This document shows positions 1 to 5,850 of a stretch of 8,390 bases of DNA, in pieces (positions within the stretch are counted from its first letter, which is position 1; each line of letters starts with the position of its first letter). Source of the stretch: JdFR-22 sp046537735 (GTDB lineage: Archaea; Halobacteriota; Archaeoglobi; Archaeoglobales; Archaeoglobaceae); assembly GCA_046537735.1 (NCBI GenBank), contig JBKHKH010000085.1, positions 1-8,390 of the forward strand, given 5' to 3'. The notes under the pieces were generated by a model. That model was given only the letters and a program-made list of their open reading frames with translations, searched no databases and was not told the origin of the DNA. The translations under genes and the position numbers were made by a program.

Positions 1-790
1 ACCCAGCTCCACAGAAAGGATCTAATACCACTTCATTTTTAAAAGTATAGAGCTGGATACAACGGTAAGGTAGTTCTACAGGGAAGGGGGCGGGGTGACC
101 AACTCTTCTTGCAGATTCTGCTGGGAACTCCCAGATACTTTTGGTAAAATCTAGAAACTCATCACGTGAGATGGTGTCTTCTTTTTTATCTTTGATCCTC
201 CTAAACTTGTCCTTGGAGAAAACCAATATATATTCGTGGACGTCTCTAAGAGTCGGGTTAGATGCGGATTGCCAACTACCCCAGGCAGTAGAAGTTCCAG
301 CACTGGCGTTTTTATTCCAAATGATCTCTCCTCTCATCAGAAACCCAATCTCCAGCATAATATTGATTATTAGACTATGGTAAGGGATATAGGGTCTCCT
401 GCCTATATTAGCAACGTTAACACAGACACGCCCTCCAGGAATCAGTACTCTATATGTCTCTGAAAAAACATCTTTTAACAGCTCGCTATATTCTTCCATA
501 GTCAGATCCCTATCGTACTCCTTGGATGCATTATGGGGGGGAGAGGTAACAATCAGGTGTATACTAGAGTCAGGGATTTCATCCATATTTCTGCTTTCCC
601 TACAAAGAATTCTATCCAAAATTTTGTCGCTTATTGAATTCTCGATCTCTGGCTTCTTTTCATCAGTTTTGAAACCCTCATACAACCTTTTACTGTAAAA
701 CAAATCCGATTTGTGTCCTTCCCTTTTAGAGACACCAAATTTACTGGTTTCAGTCCCTTTTCTCTTCACCACAACAATACTTGTTAACAC
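1..790 (-). CDS. Beta-class DNA methyltransferase (N4-cytosine or N6-adenine), 3' end missing at window edge
   Basis: Reading the minus strand from 790 gives 263 open codons running off the left edge. The motif order is that of a beta-class amino-methyltransferase. Catalytic motif IV comes first (TSPPHN, residues 82-87), followed by a PGGRVCVNVAN strand, GTSTAWGSWQSASNP (165-179), HEYILVFSK (185-193) and HPAPFPVELP (232-241). The AdoMet-binding motif I, DPFCGAG, is at 257-263, right at the edge. Only the last few dozen residues should be missing. The N-terminal KGTETSKFGVSKREGH also fits this family. GTG at 790 overlaps the prf1 stop as TAGTG, suggesting coupled translation; GTG at 772 or 769 would give MVKRKGTE or MKRKGTE and is equally possible. 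No strong Shine-Dalgarno is visible. The base-stacking position of motif IV is His rather than the common Tyr. Whether this is an orphan enzyme or part of a restriction-modification system cannot be told, because the downstream partner position lies outside the window. Target base and recognition site are unknown. Confidence 0.93.
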   Translation of the reverse strand, partial: MLTSIVVVKRKGTETSKFGVSKREGHKSDLFYSKRLYEGFKTDEKKPEIENSISDKILDRILCRESRNMDEIPDSSIHLIVTSPPHNASKEYDRDLTMEEYSELLKDVFSETYRVLIPGGRVCVNVANIGRRPYIPYHSLIINIMLEIGFLMRGEIIWNKNASAGTSTAWGSWQSASNPTLRDVHEYILVFSKDKFRRIKDKKEDTISRDEFLDFTKSIWEFPAESARRVGHPAPFPVELPYRCIQLYTFKNEVVLDPFCGAG

Positions 791-2013
791 TACTCTGGTC
801 TAAATCTTAAAATAGCGGCCAGGCCACCGAAAGCGTTGAACAGCATAGCACCTTCTTCAGATTCAGTGGAAAGGAGCTCTACGTTTGCACCGGTGTTCTC
901 CGCCATTTCAGAGAATTCCAGTACTATATCACTTCTCTTTTCTTCTTCCATTTCTACTTTGTCCTTATCGCACTTGGGAACCCTCTCCGTACCCTCTCTT
1001 ACCGTCACAGTTTTTTTCTTTCCGCAAACGGGGCAAGTATATACTATCCGCTCGTATCTCAGATCCTCGCTCAAGAGAAGAGTATCTACTGCTCCCATCT
1101 GGAGGTGTTTTCTTATTTCTTCTTCACCATAGGAAGCAAGTCCATCTCTGGAGACCTCGTACAGGAACTTATCCATGAGTCTCTTCTCTCTCATCAGATC
1201 GAGTTCTTGTAGAGAGTCCTTTGCTTTGTCTACCAGCTCGTGAAGCCCACTCTCATCAGTATAACTTACATCGAACATATCCACTATATTTTTTTGCAGC
1301 TCGTGGTGAAGATAATTCCCTTCGGTGAACTCTTCTTTGGTGGGACTGGGTCCTCCAATGAGCACGCCCAGTAAATACTCCTGGTAGGGAAGCAAAGCTT
1401 CGCTGGCTTTATCCCCCACCTTCTTGTAGAACTCGTGAATGGCGATATTCCTCAATCTCTCGAATCTGACACTGCTCTGACCACCGGCCCTGTGCTTCCC
1501 GGGGACCAGAGAAGTAAGATAATTCAATACTTCCACCCTTTTTCCCCTCAGTAGACCTACGGTAGCCTCTCTCCTGTCTATTACTATCAGCCCGTAGACT
1601 TTTTTCTCCCTGAGCATCTCCTGAAGGGGTTCTAGATAGAAGGTGGAGTCGCAATGATATTTATACAAAGGTACGGGCTCAGGAGGCTCAATGATCTCTG
1701 TAATGCGTTTTTCACTCCCATTGATCTCTACTGTACCGCTGATCAGCACCATTCCGTATTCCGGTGGCTTTTTATAGTGTTTAAGACGCTGAAGAATGGC
1801 CTCTAATCCGTCCATGACGTTCTTTCTGGTCTGTTTTGACTTAATATTCTCTGCCTCGCTAAGCTCAGTGCGAAGCTGATTGGATATATCGGCAATATTC
1901 TTATCGGGAGGAACATAAAGAGTGATGAGTTCAGTACCTCTTCCTTTCATTTTCTCCAGCTGTTCCAGCTTTTTCCTGAACTCGTATTTGGTTAAATTTC
2001 CTTTTTCTACCAT
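790..2013 (-). CDS. prf1: Peptide chain release factor aRF1
   Basis: This is the archaeal class I release factor. It recognises all three stop codons in the ribosomal A site and triggers peptidyl-tRNA hydrolysis, working with aEF1A and the recycling factor ABCE1. The 407 residues match the usual length. Visible motifs are NIKS (56-59) and YxCxxxF (Y119-C121-F125) for stop-codon reading, and GGQ (177-179), inside GKHRAGGQSSVRFERLR, for hydrolysis in the peptidyl-transferase centre. The third domain, which binds partner factors, follows. The C-terminal insert begins like a zinc ribbon, CPVCG (C327, C330), but the second half is C348-D-K-D351, so only three cysteines are present where family members often have four. 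The start MVEKGN lies about 31 bp from a good TATA box, with no Shine-Dalgarno, so the message is probably nearly leaderless. The stop codon TAG overlaps the GTG of the downstream DNA methyltransferase. Function is certain. Confidence 0.98.
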   Translation of the reverse strand: MVEKGNLTKYEFRKKLEQLEKMKGRGTELITLYVPPDKNIADISNQLRTELSEAENIKSKQTRKNVMDGLEAILQRLKHYKKPPEYGMVLISGTVEINGSEKRITEIIEPPEPVPLYKYHCDSTFYLEPLQEMLREKKVYGLIVIDRREATVGLLRGKRVEVLNYLTSLVPGKHRAGGQSSVRFERLRNIAIHEFYKKVGDKASEALLPYQEYLLGVLIGGPSPTKEEFTEGNYLHHELQKNIVDMFDVSYTDESGLHELVDKAKDSLQELDLMREKRLMDKFLYEVSRDGLASYGEEEIRKHLQMGAVDTLLLSEDLRYERIVYTCPVCGKKKTVTVREGTERVPKCDKDKVEMEEEKRSDIVLEFSEMAENTGANVELLSTESEEGAMLFNAFGGLAAILRFRPE

Positions 2014-2038
2014 AAGACATCTACACGGATAGATTATG

Positions 2039-2056
2039 CCTTAAATATGTTTTGGA
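2039..2056 (-). promoter_or_regulatory. Archaeal promoter (BRE/TATA) of prf1
   Basis: On the minus strand the sequence reads CCAAAACATATTTAAGG. ATATTTAAG is a good archaeal TATA box, and the purine-rich CAAAAC before it resembles a BRE. Its centre, near 2044, predicts transcription from about 2018, some 5 nt before the prf1 start codon at 2013. This gives the prf1-methyltransferase pair its own promoter apart from the uppS transcript. Confidence 0.65.
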
Positions 2057-2095
2057 CGTCAGGACATTAAACAATTGATGGTCTTTACTGGCTGG

Positions 2096-2127
2096 CTTAA
2101 AAATGTAATGATGCCCAAAATATAAAA
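2096..2127 (-). terminator. Possible oligo-T terminator after uppS
   Basis: Starting 4 nt after the uppS stop, the minus strand reads TTTTATATTTT (2127-2117), then CATTTTTAAG (2105-2096). Archaeal termination commonly uses such U-tracts without a hairpin. Together with the prf1 TATA box just downstream, this suggests a transcript boundary. The tracts are interrupted, so read-through is possible. Confidence 0.35.
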
Positions 2128-2131
2128 CGTT

Positions 2132-2926
2132 CTATTTGTTAATCAGGGATATAGATAATGGATGAGCTCTTTTTTGCTTTCTCAATTCCAGCATGTTCTG
2201 CCAGGTCCTTATAGCTCGTAGCAAATCTATTTTCCTGAATTGAGGCCAGAAGGCATCGCAAAAATAGGCCACGCTGCTGGCGGTCTGCCAGGTGAGGAAG
2301 TTGGACAACCTCAACTCGCCCCCCGTCCTGATTATAAGGTCCACTTCTGAATAATCACCATTGCTGTAGAGATGCTCTTGAATTAGCTTGTCATCTATAT
2401 CGGAGCTGCTCACGTCTCCTCTTTTGACCAGATAAACGACTTTCCTTATAGAATCTATGAGCTCCTGCCTACCGCCATATGCCAGAGCGATGTTCAAATT
2501 AAACCCCCGGTAATCCTCAGTAACCTGTTCCACTTCTCTTATCGCATCCACTACCCTTTGAGGCAGCATTTCAGTTTTCCCCACTACATTGACTTTAATT
2601 TTGTTCTTATGGATCTTATCGTCTTTGGATAACCTGTAGAGTTCTTTTTCCACCAGATCGAAGATATTATCCTTCTCTTCGGTTTTTCTTCTGAAATTCT
2701 CGGTTGAAAAAGCGTATATGGTAACATTTTTCACTCCTAACTCCCAGCACCAGTTAAGGACCTCTTCTGCTTTCCGAGAGCCGAACATATGGCCCATTCG
2801 AGTAGGTAAACCCCTTCTTTTCGCGAATCTCCTGTTTCCATCCATTATGATGGCTATGTGGTTGGGTATCTTGAGGTCTTTCACCTCTCTGGTCAGCTTT
2901 TTCTCGTAGATCTTGTGGATGAACAT
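2132..2926 (-). CDS. uppS: Cis-prenyltransferase, undecaprenyl diphosphate synthase type (archaeal)
   Basis: The enzyme condenses isopentenyl diphosphate in cis onto an allylic diphosphate (probably geranylgeranyl diphosphate in archaea). The product is the long polyprenyl carrier lipid used for N-glycosylation and S-layer glycan assembly at the membrane. The 264 residues match the family length. The diphosphate-binding motif IAIIMDGNRRFAKRRG contains catalytic D29 with G30-N31. YAFSTENFRR follows at 71-80, then LNIALAYGGRQE (144-155) and the C-terminal RTGGELRLSNFLTWQ (200-214), in the archaeal form (TGGE rather than the bacterial TSGE). The N-terminus MFIHKIYEKKLTREVK resembles archaeal homologues, which supports ATG at 2926. 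A GGGGGG run 7 nt upstream may serve as a weak ribosome site. A stronger AGGAGAGG sits 19 nt upstream, next to a three-codon mini-ORF. The gene follows the DUF2551-like gene after 31 bp and is probably in the same transcript. Confidence 0.96.
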   Translation of the reverse strand: MFIHKIYEKKLTREVKDLKIPNHIAIIMDGNRRFAKRRGLPTRMGHMFGSRKAEEVLNWCWELGVKNVTIYAFSTENFRRKTEEKDNIFDLVEKELYRLSKDDKIHKNKIKVNVVGKTEMLPQRVVDAIREVEQVTEDYRGFNLNIALAYGGRQELIDSIRKVVYLVKRGDVSSSDIDDKLIQEHLYSNGDYSEVDLIIRTGGELRLSNFLTWQTASSVAYFCDAFWPQFRKIDLLRAIRTWQNMLELRKQKRAHPLSISLINK

Positions 2927-2945
2927 GGTCTAGCCCCCCATAAGT

Positions 2946-2953
2946 CCTCTCCT
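2946..2953 (-). promoter_or_regulatory. Shine-Dalgarno sequence misplaced for uppS
   Basis: AGGAGAGG on the minus strand is the best ribosome-binding sequence between the DUF2551-like gene and uppS, but it lies 19 nt from the uppS ATG. It is spaced 4 nt from another ATG (2941) that opens ATG-GGG-GGC-TAG, which ends 3 nt before the uppS start. Confidence 0.45.
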
Positions 2954-2957
2954 ATAT

Positions 2958-3254
2958 CTATTCTCCTTCAAATTCTCTTAACACTGAATTGACTATGTCT
3001 GCATAGTCCTGTTTCAGAGAATATTTGTTTTTGCTTCCCAGTTCGGTCGCCAGAATCCCCAATCTTGAACTCATAAGGCCTACCATAGCTGAGATACCTC
3101 TTATATTGAGTTTGGAGGCTGGTAGCATATTAAATATATCTTCAATGGTATATTTGCCTCCTGTGAGAAATATTTTGATGAGTCTCTTCCTGATCCCCTC
3201 TTTGTCTCTCTCCAGGTATTGTCTTAGCCTTTGTTCAACCTTATGCTGGCTCAT
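2958..3254 (-). CDS. DUF2551-like small archaeal protein, likely winged-helix
   Basis: This 98-residue soluble protein has no known function. It resembles the DUF2551 family as I recall it from methanogens: a basic N-terminal helix (KVEQRLRQYLERDKEGIRKR), then FLTGGKYTIEDIF, then a conserved block RGISAMVGLMSSRLGIL (52-68), and ending KYSLKQDYADIVNSVL. The alternation of helices with a short turn before YSL fits a winged helix, so DNA or RNA binding is possible; that is inference. I chose ATG at 3254 because GAGGAG lies 4 nt upstream and itself overlaps the stop of the radical SAM gene (TGAGGAGTGAAATG). An ATG at 3299 in the same frame would add 15 residues and overlap the upstream gene by 37 nt, and it lacks such a site. 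The gene is tightly coupled to the radical SAM gene before it and to uppS after it. Confidence 0.85.
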   Translation of the reverse strand: MSQHKVEQRLRQYLERDKEGIRKRLIKIFLTGGKYTIEDIFNMLPASKLNIRGISAMVGLMSSRLGILATELGSKNKYSLKQDYADIVNSVLREFEGE

Positions 3255-3258
3255 TTCA

Positions 3259-3264
3259 CTCCTC
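3259..3264 (-). promoter_or_regulatory. Shine-Dalgarno deciding the DUF2551-like start
   Basis: GAGGAG overlaps the TGA stop of the radical SAM gene and stands 4 nt before ATG 3254. It favours that codon over the ATG at 3299 and suggests re-initiation by ribosomes finishing the radical SAM gene. Confidence 0.65.
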
Positions 3265-4258
3265 ACAAGGGTTGTTTCTCTACTACTATCCTTTTCCATG
3301 TAGGATACCTTTCAATTACACTAATATTGAACCCCATCCCTTTTAAACTTTCACCCTTTTCTTCAATAAATTCTACAGAGACCTCTAAATTATTTTCTAT
3401 TTCCTTATAATCTTCTCCAGTCTGCCTCAAAATCTTTTTTGCCTCTTCCAAATTTCCCTCAATTAGTCCACAGATGATGGTGCCTTCTTCAGTTGTTTGA
3501 TAGAACTTGGGGTGGTTTTGGGCCATTCTGGTCAATCTACGTCTCAGCTGTACACTGTCCTTGAACCTCGATGTGCAGTAATGGAACTTGTTCACGCTCT
3601 CCGAGTACAGGTGGGCGACCTCTTCACTTTTAGTATCTCCATAGGATTCTCCCACTGAGAAACCCTTACCTACTAGATTATCGTAATTGGTGGAGGAAAA
3701 CTCCAGCTCATTAACATTAAGGAATATATCCTGCTGATTGACAACGTCAACAATGTCCTGACTGAACTTCAGAGCAGGTATCTCTATACCCACCTCCATA
3801 TCCAATTTCTTGGCTGTATCAATGGACTTGACGTACTTTTGAGGTCTTTTAAGAGATATAGGATGGAATCTGATCTCATCTAAATATTCGCTGAGCGACT
3901 GCAGGAATCTCGTTTCAGGTATGATGGTGGTGTAAAGGTGTATATGCAGATCCAAATCTTTGAAGAGTTTCAGGTAGTCCAATAACCTCTCAGGTTTGAG
4001 CAAGGGTTCGCCACCCGTAATGGCTACCCCTTCAGCATCCATCAACTCTAACTCCTGCTTGACATCTTGAAAGCTGTTAACTTCTCTCTCGTTGGCGAAA
4101 ACCACATCATTACCTCTCTTCTCTTCAGAGATAGGGCAGTAATAACAGGAATGGAGACACTCTCCGGTTATAAAGAATACCAGTTTTGAACCTTTAGTGC
4201 ACAATCTGCAACCTTCTGAAAGGTAATTGTAGTAACTCCCACCCTCAATTTTCTTCAT
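3263..4258 (-). CDS. Radical SAM protein, COG2108-like (related to pyruvate formate-lyase activating enzyme)
   Basis: This 331-residue radical SAM enzyme has an unknown substrate. The AdoMet-cleaving [4Fe-4S] cluster motif CLHSCYYC supplies C34, C38 and C41 (CX3CX2C). It is followed by ITGGEPLLKPE (GGEP at 82-85), which binds the AdoMet methionine, and by LHIHLYTTI and DEIRFHPISL strands of the TIM-barrel. A CxxC pair before the cluster (C17, C20, in GCRLCTKGSKLVFFITG) is, as I recall, typical of the uncharacterised archaeal COG2108 group. C228 and C263 occur in the C-terminal part, which continues with acidic helices and ends ERYPTWKRIVVEKQPL. This tail lies beyond the barrel and may bind the substrate. 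There is no obvious second-cluster SPASM domain. The ATG at 4258 overlaps the end of lysS by 14 nt, and the DUF2551-like gene follows 8 nt after the stop, so the three genes are probably translated in a coupled way. The family call is strong; the function is not known. Confidence 0.9.
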   Translation of the reverse strand: MKKIEGGSYYNYLSEGCRLCTKGSKLVFFITGECLHSCYYCPISEEKRGNDVVFANEREVNSFQDVKQELELMDAEGVAITGGEPLLKPERLLDYLKLFKDLDLHIHLYTTIIPETRFLQSLSEYLDEIRFHPISLKRPQKYVKSIDTAKKLDMEVGIEIPALKFSQDIVDVVNQQDIFLNVNELEFSSTNYDNLVGKGFSVGESYGDTKSEEVAHLYSESVNKFHYCTSRFKDSVQLRRRLTRMAQNHPKFYQTTEEGTIICGLIEGNLEEAKKILRQTGEDYKEIENNLEVSVEFIEEKGESLKGMGFNISVIERYPTWKRIVVEKQPL

Positions 4259-5735
4259 AAGCTTTCTGAAATCTCGACCTAACCCAATCAGTTCCCAATG
4301 ACTTCAGGAAATAGCCCACTCTGGGCCCAGAACTCTTGTTCAGGATGGCCTTATAGATAGCTCCGAATGCCTTTTTGGGCTTTATGTTGTTCTCTTTAGC
4401 TGTTTCATACACCAGAGTATGTATTTCATCGGCGGTCATTCCTTCCTGGAGCGAATCGGTGAATATCTTGAGGAACTCTTTTTCTTCCTGCTCCAGTTCA
4501 GGGATCTCTTCGGTTATCTCGAACTTGAGCCTATCCGGAGCATATTTTTCTATCCACTTGCTGGCAAACTCGATTTTTCTCTCCACATCTTTTCTCATTG
4601 TCTCGTCGATCTTATAACCGGTCCTCTCCAGTATATTCAGGACGCTATTCGAATCCCATTTGGCAATTTGGCCTACCACCAAAATGTGCTTGAAGGGCAC
4701 ATCTGAATATTCTGCTTCTGATACCATTGAAAGCTGGATGGAGCGTTCATCCTTTTTGTAAGCATCTTCAAACTCCTCGATTACTTCCAGGAGGTTTGTG
4801 GGATCGAACTCAATGTGTTTCTCCGGCTTTGACCTGATTATGATGTAACGGACCAGTTCAGGAGGCAAAGTGTCTACCAGGTCCTTAACAGGGACCACAA
4901 TACCTTTAGAACTCTTCATAGCTCCTACCCCTTTTAGATGGATCCATTCGTATATGATGGGAAAGGGGGGCTCTATACCGAAAATTTCTCTAGCCAACCT
5001 GACTCCAGTATCGTAGCTACCTCCTGCTGTAGCGTGGTCCTTTCCAAAGGGCTCACAGGTAATGGCCAGTATTTTCCATCTGGCGGCCCAGTCCACTCGC
5101 CATGAAAGCTTACCTCCACCACGATAAGAGGCTTTACCTTCATGACCGCACTCACACCTGTAGTAGACCCACTCATCATCGTAGCCGGTGACCTTGGAAG
5201 CATTGATCCGCTTGCAGTTCTCGCAGAAGGGCATAAAGGGATACCAGTCCTCCCCGATCTCCCTTCCGGTGATCTCGTGTAATATCTGGGCAATCTCGTC
5301 CCTTTTATCCAGTGCTGTCTTGATCTCCTCCACATACCGTCCATCCCTGTACATCTCGTCTGCCCTTTCAACTGTTACTTCTATGTCCAGTTCCTTTATG
5401 GATTCCAGAAAAGGAGCCAGAAAATGCTCTGCGTAGTTATCATGGCACCCCTCAGGGTCGGGAATGATGTTCAAGGGCATCCCAATATACTCATCATATT
5501 CTTCAGGGAGGAAAGGATATCTTCTTCTGAGTGGGTCGAAAGTATCGGCAATGTAGACCACTTCTGCTTCTCCTTCACCGTCGTTAATGGCTCTTTTTAC
5601 CGCGTCGGCAGTCATCATCTCCCTCAAGTTCCCTAGATGGATGTGGCCCGAGGGAGTAATACCTGTAGCTATTTTGTGCCTTCGATCCTTTTCCAGTAGC
5701 TTCTTTGCGGTTACATCTGCCCAATGAACGATCAT
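4245..5735 (-). CDS. lysS: Class I lysyl-tRNA synthetase
   Basis: The enzyme charges tRNA-Lys with lysine using ATP in the cytoplasm. It is the class I form found in most euryarchaea and a few bacteria, unrelated to the class II LysRS. The 496 residues are close to the usual length. The Rossmann-fold signature is TPSGHIHLGNLRE (HIGH-like HIHLGN at 31-36), and the KMSKS equivalent is MKSSKG (273-278). Between them is a zinc-binding insertion with C171, C174, C194 and C196 (CENC and CECGH). The C-terminal half is the helical anticodon-binding region, ending GYFLKSLGTDWVRSRF. The start MIVHWADVTAKKLLEK fits homologues and has GGAGTGAG about 7 nt upstream. The leader also contains an 8-codon ORF overlapping this start by ATGA. 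A TATA box lies about 50 bp upstream. The 3' end overlaps the radical SAM gene by 14 nt. Archaeal databases also use the name lysK. Confidence 0.98.
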   Translation of the reverse strand: MIVHWADVTAKKLLEKDRRHKIATGITPSGHIHLGNLREMMTADAVKRAINDGEGEAEVVYIADTFDPLRRRYPFLPEEYDEYIGMPLNIIPDPEGCHDNYAEHFLAPFLESIKELDIEVTVERADEMYRDGRYVEEIKTALDKRDEIAQILHEITGREIGEDWYPFMPFCENCKRINASKVTGYDDEWVYYRCECGHEGKASYRGGGKLSWRVDWAARWKILAITCEPFGKDHATAGGSYDTGVRLAREIFGIEPPFPIIYEWIHLKGVGAMKSSKGIVVPVKDLVDTLPPELVRYIIIRSKPEKHIEFDPTNLLEVIEEFEDAYKKDERSIQLSMVSEAEYSDVPFKHILVVGQIAKWDSNSVLNILERTGYKIDETMRKDVERKIEFASKWIEKYAPDRLKFEITEEIPELEQEEKEFLKIFTDSLQEGMTADEIHTLVYETAKENNIKPKKAFGAIYKAILNKSSGPRVGYFLKSLGTDWVRSRFQKAYEEN

Positions 5736-5758
5736 GTGTTCTCACTCCGCTTGCTCAT
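5732..5758 (-). other. Candidate upstream mini-ORF in the lysS leader (MSKRSENT)
   Basis: ATG at 5758 opens eight codons (M S K R S E N T) and stops in a TGA that overlaps the lysS ATG as ATGA. Its ATG lies only about 8 nt after the predicted transcription start and has an AGGAA-like element before it. It could be a coupled leader peptide for lysS or a chance ORF; the GGAGTGAG inside it is also the lysS ribosome site. Confidence 0.35.
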
Positions 5759-5763
5759 ACACG

Positions 5764-5776
5764 TTCCTGACAGGAA
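5764..5776. promoter_or_regulatory. Perfect 13-nt palindrome at the lysS start site (possible operator)
   Basis: TTCCTG-A-CAGGAA is a perfect inverted repeat of two 6-bp arms around one base. It spans roughly -10 to +2 of the predicted lysS transcription start, where archaeal repressors often bind. No regulator is identified. In RNA the arms are too close to form a hairpin, so a DNA site is the more likely role. Confidence 0.4.
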
Positions 5777-5785
5777 AGATAGTTA

Positions 5786-5797
5786 GGATATTTATAG
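5786..5797 (-). promoter_or_regulatory. TATA box of lysS
   Basis: The minus strand reads CTATAAATATCC, a clear archaeal TATA box. It predicts transcription from about 5766, leaving a leader of about 30 nt before lysS. No T-rich terminator is seen between the nucleotidyltransferase gene and this box, so lysS may also be reached by read-through from cutA. Confidence 0.6.
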
Positions 5798-5850
5798 TAA
5801 CCGGTAGACTTTCTGGCGTGATCATATAGAGCATAGCTACTATTCCGAAA

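Noticed and set aside
141..383. Plus-strand open frame of about 80 codons opposite the methyltransferase
   Set aside because: It lies fully antisense to a clear methyltransferase with all its motif blocks, and has no promoter, ribosome site or recognisable domain.
1..790. Complete restriction-modification or defence system
   Set aside because: Only the methyltransferase is visible; the upstream gene is prf1 and the downstream side is outside the window, so a partner nuclease cannot be claimed.
1409..1654. Minus-strand open frame within prf1 in another frame
   Set aside because: It is a shifted-frame shadow of the conserved YxCxxxF-GGQ region of aRF1, with low-complexity, charged sequence and no family resemblance.
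2014..2131. tRNA or small RNA gene between uppS and prf1
   Set aside because: No cloverleaf arms or GC-rich structured core are seen; the region is explained by T-tracts and a TATA box.
4973..5371. 132-codon minus-strand frame inside lysS
   Set aside because: It lies entirely within the zinc and catalytic region of LysRS in another frame, and the composition looks like a frame shadow.
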